Assembly (NCBI GenBank): GCA_964304625.1
Contig: OZ199839.1
Location: forward strand, 2,604,001-2,668,000
Direction of reading: 5' to 3'
DNA: 64,000 nucleotides
Source: Kudoa neothunni
Taxonomy: Eukaryota; Cnidaria
Below the pieces are notes generated by a model. That model was given only the letters and a program-made list of their open reading frames with translations, had not been told where the DNA came from and made no database searches. The position numbers were made by a program, and so were the translations under genes. The stretch's first letter is position 1. Each line of letters begins with the position of its first letter. Shown in pieces: positions 9,501 to 21,603 of the stretch.

Positions 9501-12335
9501 ATGCAAAGCGCGCGCCAGGATCATTTAATACAGAAATATGGTGAACAAAGAAAGCATATATGGATGACACTTACCGAAAAATATAATATTATTAAATACT
9601 TTGAAATTCAGCCTCCAAAAAATGCTAAAAGTCATACAGTGCAACATTTAGGCTTATCCTCTATTTTAACATTGAATGAAATATTATTGAAAAAAGAGGA
9701 AATAAAGAGTTCAGATGAGATCAGAGTAGTCAAGAAAAATCATAAATTCCTGAAAAATGGTTCAAATAATGAAATTAATCAACAAGTTTTTGAGTGGTTG
9801 ACCCTGCCTGTCCGAGGTGGGCCACTGAGTGACCCCAATAGAGGTATTTTGTTCATAGAAAACTAAATTATTTTACCTAATATTTCCTGAATACCTCTTT
9901 GATGTTTCAGGGCTTCTTTGTAAACAATAAGAGTTACCGAAATTTGTTTTTAAGGTATGACTTTTTGCGTTGCAAAATGGCACAATTTCAAAAATTTAAG
10001 TTAACGTTAGGATGTCGTTGCCTAAATTTGATATATTGTTTATTTCATTATTTTTAATAGTTTAAATTGATTGTATTATATTATTAATAGAAATGTTAGA
10101 CTTTTACTGTAGTAAGATTTTTTGGAGGTTTACGGAAGTTATTTTCACAAGGTTGTGTTAATTCTCCGTCAGTAGAAAACTTTTTGTTACTGTATGATAA
10201 TACTTAAGAAAATTAGTATCGTGCTAAAAATTGTCCGAGAAGATAACTCAACTTATTGAGGTTCATCAAGCCGCGGCGATGACGTCTCATAATATGAATT
10301 TTCTGATATTACGCTTATTCAAACTGATTTTTTTCATTCGTAATATTGTTTATGTTTCATCCGCAAAACCAAAAATTAAATTATTACATTTCTGTTTTTC
10401 AAATAAATTGAACTATAATGTCAATATATAATCAAAAAGTGTGTAAATTTTAAAACGAAACAGATTATGACTGAAGAATTCAACAAACAGCAAAAATAGA
10501 AATTTCTTCTGCGTCGTCGGAATCCAAAATCTGCTTATACCGACCACTAATGAAACTTACGTTTTGTTGTGCGTTTTGTTGTTGGTGGCATAATCGTGCT
10601 AAACTTTTGTTTTTTTTAAGTTTTATGATAATCGAGTGAATTATGTCTACAAAGAAATCATTATTGCCGAAATGCTGTCAATTTAAACCCATCGCATTTC
10701 ATTTTGTGTACAAAATGATGCGGCTAACAATCAATGCCATTTTTTGTAATGAAGGAAATAAAAATTCAGTTAAATTTTTGTTGTTATCAGCTTAATACTA
10801 TATAATAAATTAATTGATAATAATTCAAGTGTAGTCAAATGTCATTAACATTGATTTCTACTTGGGTCGCTGAGCGCCCCACCTTGGCACAGGGGTAATT
10901 TTTTTCACTTAGTACAGGGAAGGTTAATATGAATGAGGTCTAAAAAATTGGAAATTTCGTCGTTGGAAATTATTTCGAAACGAAATGAATTGTAAAAAAC
11001 ATTAATAAAGAAGCGGAAGATATGAGCTATGGTTGGTTTCGTAGATTCAACGAAAGATTTTAATTTACGACTAAATTTTCATGGTGAGGCAAACATGGTA
11101 AACATGGAAGCTGTCGATGATTGGAAACTTCAACTAAAAAATATATTGAAAAATTATAAAGCTGAACAAGTGTACAACCTTAATGAAACAGCTTTATTCT
11201 ATCAGCAACATCTCAGTAAGACATAAGCTATACAAAAACGACAAAAAGAATCATTAATTTGTTACATGTCGTTAAAAAAAACAATTATATCAACATTTAA
11301 TATATGTCAATCATTAACAAATACCGATTAAAATTTTGTTAAGAACTATTTTACAATACATTATATTCACGCGAACGTATTTATGGTAACATAGTTTAGA
11401 AAGAATTTATGTTCTATCTACTGAAATAAATGCAAAATGCTCAAAGTGATAAAAAAGAGTTACGCTTTTATTGGGAGCATCATTATTAGGCGAAAAATTG
11501 GAACCATTAGTGATTGGTCATCATGAAAACCCTAGGTGTTTTAAAAATTTGAAAAATACTCAAGTTCCTTACTTCTCCAATATGAAAGCATGAATGACCT
11601 CGGAGATATTTAAGAAATATTTAGTTAAATTAAATTCTAATTACAAATAGCTGAACAAAAAAATTGTGCTATTTCTTGATAATGCGAGTTGCCATTCACC
11701 ATTACAATTATCACATATTGAATTATCATTTTTCCCTAAAAAACACAACTAGTGTTCTACAACCTATGGATCAAGGGATTACTAATTCATTTAAAGCTGT
11801 TTATAGAAGATATCTAATAAATAGATCTACATTTTTAGTTGAGAATGATGTCGAACTTAAACCAATTGATTTATTAGATGCGTTGGTATTTGTAAAAAAA
11901 AATCGTGGGATCACGTAAACGATCCAAATAATATCCAATTGTTTCAAGAAGGCTGGATTTAGATTCGATGATAACGAAGATCCTTATTACTATTTTTTAC
12001 AAACTTAATAATTATACATAGACGAACCCGTAAACCATGAAGTTTTAAATGATATCGACGATCCAGAAATAATACAATGTCAAGATGAAGATGAACTCGT
12101 TTCAAGTCTGTGAATTTGAGGGAAACCATGAAAACAACGGATGTAACCATGGATGTAGAAAAATTGTCTGATTATGAACCTGAAACATACAAAGAAGTGT
12201 CATATACCACGAAACAAGTGCTGAAATGCTTTGAATATTTTAAAGGGACACTTCCTTAAGAATGGATCAAATATTTTGGATTATCTTCACAAACCAGAAG
12301 AGGAAATGTTTCTAGTCTCAAAAAAAAGGATTTAA
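9501..12335 (+). pseudogene. Tigger/pogo (DDE_1) transposase, fragmented
   Basis: Pieces in order: 9501-9866 holds the N-terminal helix-turn-helix (LTEKYNIIKYFE) and the start of the CENP-B-type DNA-binding domain (QQVFEWLT), cut by the nested element. 10930-11226 holds the rest of that domain and the first catalytic region, where the usual Asp reads Asn (YNLNETALFY). 11680-11920 holds the second Asp (LFLDNASCH) and third Asp (LQPMDQG). An acidic tail follows to about 12335. Frames shift between pieces, partly from apparent sequencing insertions: the second copy keeps longer open frames. No active enzyme is expected. Confidence 0.8.
9801..10896. mobile_element. Nested non-autonomous DNA element inside the Tigger-like transposon
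   Basis: Imperfect inverted ends of about 40 bp: the left reads ACCCTGCCTG then AGGTGGG and GACCCCAATAGA; the right, on the reverse strand, reads ACCCCTGTGCC then AGGTGGG and GACCCAAGTAGA. It interrupts the transposase within the CENP-B-like domain. No coding capacity seen. The ends do not let me name the superfamily with confidence (hAT-like is possible). Confidence 0.55.
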
Positions 12336-12512
12336 GCAAACGAAAATAATAAATTTTTGTTTAAAAAAGTAGGATAATATCACATTTCTTATAAAATCGA
12401 CCAAAATCTTTTGCGCGCGCTAAATAATAGTGCGAATTAGCCAGCAATGATGTTTAATAAGAACTTTTTCTTTGGTCCCAAATGGATTACGAATTAGCCG
12501 TCACCCACTCTA

Positions 12513-13077
12513 TACAGACAATTGAAATACCTTTTTTGTATATTTTTCAAAAGTTCTCAATTTTGTGTATTCTATTTCAATCTATTTTTATTATTGTGTT
12601 TATAACTTAATTTGTTCGGTAACAATTTTAGATTCTTAGTAACTTTTCGACAAAGAATGAACGCTTATCTTTTTCAAATTAGCAAATATCCAAAATTATA
12701 AATAATTTGAATAATAAAAATGTTAAAATCATTTAATTGCTATTTTACTGTTTTCCGATTTCGTGTTTTTCATCATAATCAATGTATTATATTGCCAATA
12801 TTTGGAGTAGATTAAATAATTATCTCTTTCAAATTTTAGAAAATACAAAATTTTCGTAAACAATGTTTGATGTAAATGTGTAATTAACGTTTGCATTAAT
12901 AAAACACAGTAATTTCTATAAGGCTCCCCTTACATCAATAAAATTCACAAGATTTATCTTAAAGGAGACAATATTTTTATTTTTTTTGTTTGATGTTAAT
13001 TTAATTGGCTAAACTACAGTATACGTGTACCAACTTTGGGATCAGATGAGAACGCTCGCTAAAAATCTGCAATGCAT
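12513..13077. other. AT-rich non-coding stretch
   Basis: Nothing recognised. It may include the unresolved 3' end of the Merlin element that follows. Confidence 0.4.
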
Positions 13078-13990
13078 TTAATTTGTATATAATATCAATA
13101 AATATCTAAAAAGTGTGCTTAATTCTCGTTTGTAATACTTCCTTAGGAAAAGGCAGTCTGATATATACTTAGGCGAGGTTTCTGGGTTTTTGTTTGTGGC
13201 TTTTTTGTATTTGCGTTTAAAAGCGCCCCAAATAAACTCAATCCGGTTGGTGTGAACTTTTTCACTTGAAACAAACTGTCGTTTTATGGATAACTCTTCC
13301 ATGAACGAAACCTAAACTTTCTAACTTATTGTATCCAGCCCAACCGTCAGTCCATATTGTAGAACCATCTTCTACGTTATCAATTATTATGTTCTCAAGA
13401 ACATTTTAATTCCTGTAGCGGGATATTTAAAAAAAAACATTCATCATTTTCGTCTATTCCTCAATTAACCAGAAATGTTGGTTCTTTAGAATTCTCCCCA
13501 CGTTGTACTTTCTTTTTGAAGACAGCAATCTTATCAGTTTGAACTACAACGTTCTCGCCTTCAATTTTTGTGCATTCTTCGCCCAATTTCGAAGCCATCA
13601 AATCTCGAATTACACTTTTCCACTCTGCAATGGTAGAAAAGGATGAGATATCGTCATAATGTTGTATTTCTTCATAGGTGGCGCTGGGACTTTGGAGAGT
13701 ATAGAGCAGAAAGACAAAACATTTCCACAGTGGAAGCTTTGATAGTTCGAAAATACTGTATTTTCGAATTGAACATCTCTTTCGGAAAAATTTACAATAA
13801 AGCTGATGACCATCACCAATATCTTTCCTTGCCACCATTTTCACTATCGAGCCACAAAAGCATTTAAGATAGCTACTCAAAGTCCAATATTGATCAGAGT
13901 TTCAATGTATAATTTATATCATCTCAAAAATAAACCATAATCAAGTATTGTTATGATATCTATATATTCCAATGTGTACATTTTTTTAAA
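13078..13990 (-). pseudogene. Merlin/IS1595-type (ISXO2-like) transposase, first copy
   Basis: Minus strand. An N-terminal extension near 13910-13990 (TLEYIDIITILDYGYF) precedes the zinc-ribbon part (CFCG, then LYCKFF). The DDE core follows: Asp in VVQTDKIAVF, Asp in IWTDGWAGY, Glu in HTNRIEFIWGAFKR. That order and the HTN(R/T)IE motif are typical of ISXO2/Merlin transposases. The frame shifts once between FFLNIPLQELK and VLENIIIDN. Extra shifts in this copy are absent from the second copy and probably reflect sequencing error. Confidence 0.75.
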
Positions 13991-14394
13991 ACTCGATATG
14001 GCGCAAATATTTCCCGAGAATATGTGATGCCTTCCGAAGTCGGTACACAGTATATTGTAGTTTTGCCCAAAAATTATTCCAACGATTGATTTTTGCATAT
14101 ATATAAAATAAACCGATATTTTAATTTATAAGCCACCAATTATTGTCTAATCAACATAAAAGGCTGATTTTTAATGTAAAATCTATATTGTAAATTTTGT
14201 CATTAAAATTTAAAATTTAATAGGAAAAAATATGTTTAAGTAATAGAAAAAAGTATTGGTCTATGCGTTCTCAGAATTATGAGAAATTCGTTTTTGTGGG
14301 CAATAGACCCACCCCGACACGAGATTATAGGCTAGCGTGGTAATAACCACAGCCTTACTGGATTGTATACACGTTCCGTTGGTTCTTCTAAAAT

Positions 14395-14925
14395 TTAACT
14401 TCATTGTATTTCCTTTTTGTATGACGGTTTCATTTCTCCGTATAACAACTCTTATTTCCTTGAGTTTTTTGGAATTTTTGGAATTTTTCGTCAAGTTTTG
14501 AAGCCATTAAATCATGAATAATACTCTTCCATTAAAAATGGTGGTATACAACATTATTTGAAATAAAATTGTAACGTTTCGCAAGTAACCGTTGGGGATT
14601 TGTATGACGTAAACCATAAAAATAAAACTTTTCGACAGTGGAAGTTTGGATAATTCTAAAATATTATTTTTTTCTTACTGGGCATCATTTTTGTCAATCT
14701 GTACATCTAAATTAATAGCCTTTGCTAGTATCCTTTTTTGTTGCTATCTTCATTAACACGCCACACAAACCTTTCATGCAACTTTTGTAGAAGTCCAAGA
14801 TTCTGTAAAACTTTAATTGTATATATGTTGTTTTCACGAAAAATATGCAAAATCAATAATTGTTATATCATCAATGTTCTCTAATGCGAATAATTTCCTA
14901 AAACTTCCCATCCCATGCAATTATT
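14395..14925 (-). pseudogene. Second, N-terminal Merlin transposase fragment
   Basis: On the minus strand, sequence resembling the N-terminal half of the neighbouring Merlin copy: FALENIDDITIIDFAYFREN with a cysteine-bearing stretch after it, and further on WKSIIHDLMASKL. The catalytic core is missing. The polished counterpart is at 38165-38700. Confidence 0.55.
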
Positions 14926-15720
14926 CAACAATTACGAGCAAAAGCCCCAAGTTTGTAACATCTATTGTAAAATAGCCAATATTCTGTATAATCCAGGGTA
15001 AGTTACGATTCGTTGCATATATCACAATCACTTACAGTTGTGGAAAGAAGTTTCCGAATGTTAAAGCATTTTCCCTCAAAAGTTATGGAATAAACCCAAT
15101 TTTGGAACGAATAATTATATTTTAAATATTATATTAAACTGAAATTTGTATAGATAAAACTATATTTAGGTTTATTTCATAACATTAACTCTATTAATAA
15201 AGTTCAAGTTGCGTGCACTAGTTTTTAAAATGAACGTCAATTTAATCGTCGAATTTTCGAAAAATGTTCGTCCAAAAATTACGTCCTTTAGTTATAAATA
15301 ATTTTTTTTATTTCCGTTCCCGCTCAACATAAAATCAAGATTTAAAATGTGTATTAATACAAATTTTTGTTTAGTTGATTTCGATTGTTCAATATTATTT
15401 TAATAAATGAATGTACCTTTTAAATCATTAATTACTGAATTTATTAGCTGTTGACTGTTATTATTTTACCATATTTATAAGAGACGGTATACGAAAATTT
15501 TAAATTATTTCAAAATTAGATTTATTCAATAAAATAAATAAGGAATCTTAAACCAGTTAAAATCTAAAATTTACGATTTTATATATTCACATTGGAATTT
15601 ATTTTATTGTAAGATTAAATTTCAATAACCATTTAAAACCACGAATCAAAAACAAAAATTTATGAGAAATTATATAAAAAAATTTTTGGTAGTAAATATA
15701 TAATTTATTGAAAACATGGA
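14926..15720. other. AT-rich stretch between Merlin fragment and C3
   Basis: No gene or repeat ends recognised. Confidence 0.4.
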
Positions 15721-18344
15721 TTATCTAATTCCTTTGCTTGATGCCACCTTCTTGCGATAGATAACCAAATAATAAAACAATCCAGCAGCTACACATAGAA
15801 TCACTCCCAACAACAGATCCTCTATTAAAATTGTTACATCCCATTTTCAGAAAGATTTTACGATATAATTCCAGCCACTTTCATACTAAATTTATGTTAG
15901 CTAATTACAAAAATAATCTTTTTACTGGTTGGAGTCTGCTTTTGCAATGATATCTGGCGCTAAATATACCATTTTTCAATTATACTTTATATATTCATGT
16001 ATTTACTAAAAAGTATATTATTGTAAAATTACGAAATCAATATTTTAATAAGAAATAAATTATATAATTTTTTATAGTTAGAATATGAATAACTTGTTTA
16101 CCCCTTAGTTGTGGCACGCGTAATTTTTGTGGTTGATGGAGCTAATTTTCAAATTTAAATAAATGTGTAAATAATTGAGTTGATGATTACTAAATATACT
16201 ACTAAATCATTAATTTATTAAACGTTGTTTACCTTGTAGTATCTGTCACACTCTCACCTCTCTATAGTAATGATTGCATTTCAAATAACCAATTAAAAAT
16301 ACCTTTTTCTTCACAATATATATTGTATCTCCGTGCATGTAGTTTTCAGGCTTCACTATATAATTTGTACGATTTGTCCGATGAGACACCAGAGTATGTG
16401 ATTGAATTGCATTTTGTTTCACAACCAGCACCGGTGGCAAGACACGGAGTTCCCACTGTAATGGGTTTTGTAGCATCTGTAATATCAATCAATGTATTGT
16501 AACATTTTGTTGTTAACATGTCTCTCGGGGGATTCATAACTCCGGCAAAAGTTATGGTCCCGCCATTAAACGAATGGCGTTATGGTTAATGTTTGCACCA
16601 TCTAAGATGAGATAATTATTCATCAATTTATATAATAAGTACCTGTTGTCAATCCAGTAACTATTTTATCATTTATTTTTCATCAAATTTTATCATCAAG
16701 GAATATTTGGTACCGCGCTCCAGCCTTTGAAGTTCAACTCTCTCAGAGCACATTACTCTGCATGGAAAATCTTCCGTTGCAGTATACATCAGTATAAACA
16801 TTTGTCCATTCATTCATTATTTTAATTAAACACGCAATATTATCATTATTCGGAGTCATTGGCTGGAATCGAATGTCTTGTATCCATGATATTTATATTT
16901 GTAGTTGGAAGTTCTAATTCTTCTCCACCTAAGTGCTTATGGATAAAATTTATTTTATAAAACTTAATACTGGTTTTTATATAGTATTGATACGTCGTTT
17001 GTACTGTCCCTGCATCCGTCGTATCAACCATAATAACGTATGCTGTTCCGGTATTTAAGATGTTAACCCTTTCGTTATTACGGCTACTGCCACAGCTCCC
17101 ATCCGAACATTGTAATTGTGTTTTTGTTGTAATTGTTGGATCAAGGGCCTTTCTTACGTAAACTGTACAACCAGTAGCGTCACCTGTACCAGATGATGAT
17201 TTCATATTTGCTAAATCTAAAGTAAAACCAGTAACTGAAAGTGCGGTTGGGATTATTTTATTTATTTGTCACTATAACAAAGTTAATCGCCCTTTCTTTA
17301 CTTTTTATACTTATGTAAGTCTTAATTTGATGTACTTTTTTTGCCACCTCACGAATATAAACAGACTCCAGTTGAAAGTTTGTATCGGCTCTCATTTCAA
17401 CCTCAGTACATGGATGAATACATATTTTCGAATTTTCTCCACAGTTTGTCACATATTCATTTTCTCCTGAAGTTTTATCTTTTAATCTAAATTCGCAGAG
17501 CTTATCAGGTTTTTTGTTAATAATTGTAATTTTATATTTTTCATTTCCTGATTCATTTGTCACTGTGAAGAAAAATTCAGAAAATTCAGGAGCCTTTTTT
17601 GTGTAATCATTGTTGATATAATAAACAAAACTAGGGAAATAATCGCCGCATTCTAAAGTGTAATCGTACCGATAGGTTATTAAACTTGCTTTCAAGCTAG
17701 CTTGATCTGTTGATTCACATGTTACAGTTTGTTCTGATCCCACAATATCAATACCATCTGAAGTCAGTTTGTATTGTGTAATAGGACAAATCATGTTATA
17801 TGTAAACTTAATATTTTCAGCTTCCGTTGTTACAGTAATACTAGGATTCAGAACGTAGTCTTAGTAAAATTAAGATTATTCAAAAAATAAATGGCATTTT
17901 TTAAATGAATTACTTTTTGGTATCATAAATACTTTTTTGAGTAATGGAATCGTTCCCAACTGTTCATTTGAGTTAAAAACTTTAATTAAAATAAATTTTG
18001 AATAAAATGAAGCTTCTTCCACTTCTATACTTTCCTTGTTGCATGCTACAATGCATTTTGTATCTGTTGGAGTTTCTGTACATTTGAAATCTGCGTAAAT
18101 CAATTTATTTTGCTGGTTAAGCTTAGAAATTTGTATGTAACATATTTTTCCGACATCAAAATTTTTCAGCGATATTTTAATTTTATCTCTTTTGTTGTCC
18201 ACTTTAATGAAACCAAACTCAAGGTAGTTTGATTTCGTCGTTGTTTCAATGCTTATAGAAACTAAATAATATTTAAACAATAATGTAACAAAAGTTACGT
18301 AATGCGGAACTTAAAATGAACCCAACTGATAAAAGAAGCTTCAT
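15721..18344 (-). CDS. C3: gene of the 4-Cys membrane protein family
   Basis: Same exon plan as C2. The signal peptide starts at 18344 (MKLLLSVGFILSSAL), followed by a 37-nt intron. The ectodomain exons at about 17932-18260, 17310-17850 and 16970-17270 are open and clear. Further 3' the reading frame is disturbed by several one-base differences up to about 17260. Most lie in the part repeated at 33787-40296, where the same bases read cleanly, so they are probably sequencing errors. The terminal exon is 15721-15821. In the fourth-cysteine region of exon 16970-17270, the last Cys of CxxxC is replaced (CGSSR). Intact in the organism is likely; this assembled copy is not. Confidence 0.75.
15862..16261 (-). 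other. C3 linker mini-exon cluster
   Basis: Exon a 16233 to about 16261 (one extra base against other copies), exon b 16102-16141 (APSTTKITRATTKG), exon c 15926-15959 (APDIIAKADSNQ), exon d 15862-15885. Reading exon b in the alternative frame, as would follow joining a to b, gives a stop here. That supports exclusive use. Confidence 0.6.
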
Positions 18345-18384
18345 TGTAAACTAAACGAAACCGACGTAATCTGTGTTTTGGGCA

Positions 18385-18434
18385 TTCATGAATATAGATC
18401 AATTCAATGAACAATGAAATTTTCGATATATCTT
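18385..18434 (-). promoter_or_regulatory. Conserved upstream block of C3
   Basis: Copy of the shared block, 41-90 bp upstream of the C3 start codon. Confidence 0.45.
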
Positions 18435-20370
18435 ATAATCGTGGATTAACTATATAAATTTCGAAAAATTAGAATATTCTTTCCAAATGATTGATCATAA
18501 ATTGAATATATCTTAATTATAAAACTATTCGAAATATCTTATATCAAAGCTAAATAAAAAATTACATAATTCGATTAATATTATAACATAAATTTATTCA
18601 CAATAAATCTTTAAATTCAAGGTAAAAGTTCCTTTCAAATTCCAGTAATATAATTTTGATCACATCCAAATAATGGGTATTTGAAATTTTGCAAAATTAT
18701 TTAATCCAAACATTAAAAATAACTATTCTATACCTTCATCTTTCTTACCCATCTACTTTCCTCAATATATATGGTTCCATAGTCATTGATAGCGATTTAG
18801 AACAAACAATATTCATCTACATAAATTAATATAAAATTAATTTCTATGTTTGGCACTGAAAAAAATGCTTCCGTCAAAAATAACATAAGAAACGGATGTA
18901 ATGATTACACTCAATTCCATACATTATACGAAAAAGCATCTTCCTGTCGTAACAAAATCAACTATTTTCGTAAGATTTTAACTCTGGATCATAAGTTTGA
19001 AGTTAGAATTCTTACTGAAGATGCGAATCGGCTTTGTGCAATAATATTTATAGAGGATGAGGTTAAGAAGGTTTTTTCCCTTTTTCTATATCTACTTATG
19101 TATACAGCCCAAAAATTACTGGAATCATGATAAAAAAACTCATTTTTCATAATTTATTTTTTAAACTTCAAATCCTATTAAATTTTCTTCAGTGTTCCCC
19201 AATACCTAACATATAACTATATTCCCTGGAACGAACCATATAAATAGTGTATGCATTTATTACAAAAAAAGTCATTCAAAACTAGTATATTAATGAAATA
19301 ATATCTATTCTGTCATCGATAAAGGAGAAGGTACTTTCTGCTTTAACCAGCAAAGATTCGAAAGTCTTGAAAAACAATTCTCGGAATGCTAAACTAATTA
19401 TATGTAAATTACACGTTTTACAAATTTTTGAGTGGTAGATATTGCATTAAATATATATCGCACGTGGATTAAAAGACCCTATGCTAGAAATTCTTCAAAA
19501 AATAATCTTCGTTAGAAATTAAGATGATTACCAGAAAATGTGCATTGAGCTTAACAGTTAAACGTTGGGAACTTTGGTTCGTATTTTAAAAAGAATTGGT
19601 ATCCAATTCGATCATAATGGATTAATTTATCAGACAATATAAAATCAACCAAATCTAGGTGAATTCTAAGGTTTTAATTTCAGTGTATCGTCCTACATTT
19701 ATTCAGATTTTACACTTCCTAAGAAGTCTAAAGTAGTATGTAGACTAAGGGGTTTTAAAATGACTGCAATCGGGAAGAAAAGAAAAAAATAATAAACTAC
19801 ATAATTGAATTATAAATTTATGAATTATAATAAAGTTCATTCGTGTTTTATCAATAATTCTTGCGTAATTTTTTTATTTATCGTAAAATTCGAAGATACG
19901 TGACGTTCAATCAACAATTATGAGCTCCCTATTTATGATTTACGAATTCGATATTGTGTTTAAGATATCTATTAGTTATTTTTTAAATCATTTAAGTAAA
20001 TAATTTTATCATAAAACATTTAATAATAACTAAGTAACTAATACAACAAGTGTAAAAAATACACGGTTATATGATGCAAATACCAATAATTAGGTGAATG
20101 AATTTTCATTGTAAAAAAAGTTCTCAATAAAAATATATAAACAGAAATATAGCATACTGTGTGGTTACGGAGAAATTTGTTTTCGTGGTAATAGCCACTG
20201 CTTTAGGAAAATATGCAGTAATTTTATACAAAAAACTATTTTAATATTATCAAACCATAGTATGCTTGTAAAAAAATGTCACACACTAAGAAATATATTA
20301 ATTATTCAAATTTCAGTTCTTCCAATAAAAAGTTTAAAATTATACTAATTAATTTAAGTATTTATTAGGG
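18435..20370. other. Non-coding stretch with one unassigned open frame
   Basis: An 18846-19130 plus-strand frame of 94 residues (contains FRKILTLDHKFEVRILTED) has some protein-like composition but no family I recognise. A degenerate stretch near 19560-19640 reads like a transposase helix-turn-helix remnant (RILKRIGIQFDHNGLIYQT). Neither is called as a gene. Confidence 0.3.
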
Positions 20371-20490
20371 TGTGTCTATTTTTCTAGACGCGCTTGTTCT
20401 CTTAGTATAATAATTGAATCGTTGCCATTTTTTCAAAAAAGTATTCTTTATAAATGCAAAATATAAAATTAGTTTCATTAATTCAGGTAC
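20371..20490 (+). repeat. Left arm of a long inverted repeat (partner 23600-23712)
   Basis: About 110 bp starting GTGTCTATTTTT matches the reverse complement of 23600-23712 at roughly 75-80% by eye. The arms flank 3.1 kb containing two smaller transposons and an unidentified gene. They could be long termini of a MULE-like element or two inverted copies of one MITE. Confidence 0.55.
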
Positions 20491-20792
20491 GTACTTTAAC
20501 ATAGCTAATTCGTATCAATAAAATCAAAATGAAATCAAGATGGAGTATAACTTTTTTGTCAATTCATTTTCAAAATTCTTATAATAAGATAAATAATCCA
20601 TCGGAAAGATTTATACATCACTAAAATTTAATACAATGTTGAATTTTCTACTTTTTAAATTGTTAATAATTATTATTGTGTAACTACGCAATAAATTATA
20701 CTTGAATCCCACACATTGACATTGCTGTTATATTATTATTATTGTGATCATAAAAAAAATTTTTTTGCTTAAATGTATAACTTGTTGTAATA

Positions 20793-21397
20793 CAGTCGGT
20801 AATTGATTTTGCACTTTTTTGATAATTTACTTAATTATGACTCTTATTGCTTCTAATGTTTATATAAAAAAATATATTAAACATAACAGTAATTTTGGTT
20901 CAAATAATAGACTGTAAATGATGTTAAAATGAGTAGCCAAAATCACGTGACGTACCGATTTGCTCACTTTTTTCCAGGCACTCCGTTGATCAATGTAATA
21001 TGGCATTATTCGCAAAAAAATTAGAAATTTAACAATAAGCCAAAATAAAAATATAAAATAATGAAATGCTTCGAAAAACTTCCATTAATAAATGTTAAGA
21101 TAGTTACTGTGAGACATTTCAATATGTCAAATATAGCAGTCTTTAATGGCCTCCTCGAAAAAAGAACTAATTTTTATCTCTAATTTAAATAAGATTAGAT
21201 CGTTTCCGATCATTGTTAGAATTGGAAATCGATTTGTATGTCATTTTGTGACATATTTTGACACAAACCAAAATTATTGATTTTTTCAAGAGTTGAAATT
21301 AAGTATCACTTGATTTTTTTTGTCCATTTTACTTCTTAATTCCCAAAAAAGTATGTATATAATTGTTATTTGCATGCGCAAAATCAATTACCCACTG
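20793..21397. mobile_element. 605-bp TA-flanked MITE
   Basis: Inverted ends CAGT(C/G)GGTAATTGATTTTGC are flanked by TA at 20791-20792 and 21398-21399. The GGTAATT...TTTTGC pattern followed by GCAC echoes the Tigger-like element's ends (GGCTAATTCGCAC), so it is probably in the same superfamily. No coding capacity. Confidence 0.65.
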
Positions 21398-21603
21398 TAC
21401 AACTCTCGGTCTACTTTGAAACCTCATTACTGTTGGCAACTTTATTCCTAAAATTTCGTGAATTTCGTAACATGGATAAAATTAAGATGACTATCAAAAA
21501 TGGATATTTAACTGTAGAATCAATCACAATATTTAAGATTTACATACCAGTTATATGATGTGTCATTATCTCGAACTGCTTCTTGTATATCCGCCATTTC
21601 CGT

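Larger units (their letters stand above)
9301..12510. mobile_element. Tigger/pogo-type DNA transposon, about 3.2 kb, with nested insertion
   Basis: Terminal inverted repeats GAG(C/T)GGGTGACGGCTAATTCG at both ends are flanked by TA (9299-9300 and 12511-12512), the pogo/Tigger target duplication. Subterminal inverted copies of TAATTCGCACTA lie near 9470 and 12428, each next to a GCGCGCGC run. The plus-strand transposase is broken and a second element sits at 9801-10896. The part from 10001 onward recurs after the assembly gap (33787-36283). This copy carries many single extra bases compared with that one. Confidence 0.85.
10001..16541. repeat. Segment A, first copy of a 6.5-kb duplicated block
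   Basis: Matches 33787-40296 throughout. This copy is about 30 nt longer. Nearly all differences I can see are single extra bases here (for example TGTGGGCAATAGACCCACC here against TGTGGCAATAGACCACC there). That pattern suggests unpolished long-read sequence rather than evolutionary divergence. Confidence 0.9.

Noticed and set aside
20760-21450. The 605-bp MITE also interrupting a coding exon of the unidentified gene
   Set aside because: Joining across it gives a short low-complexity tail, so the gene's 3' end cannot be placed there with confidence.
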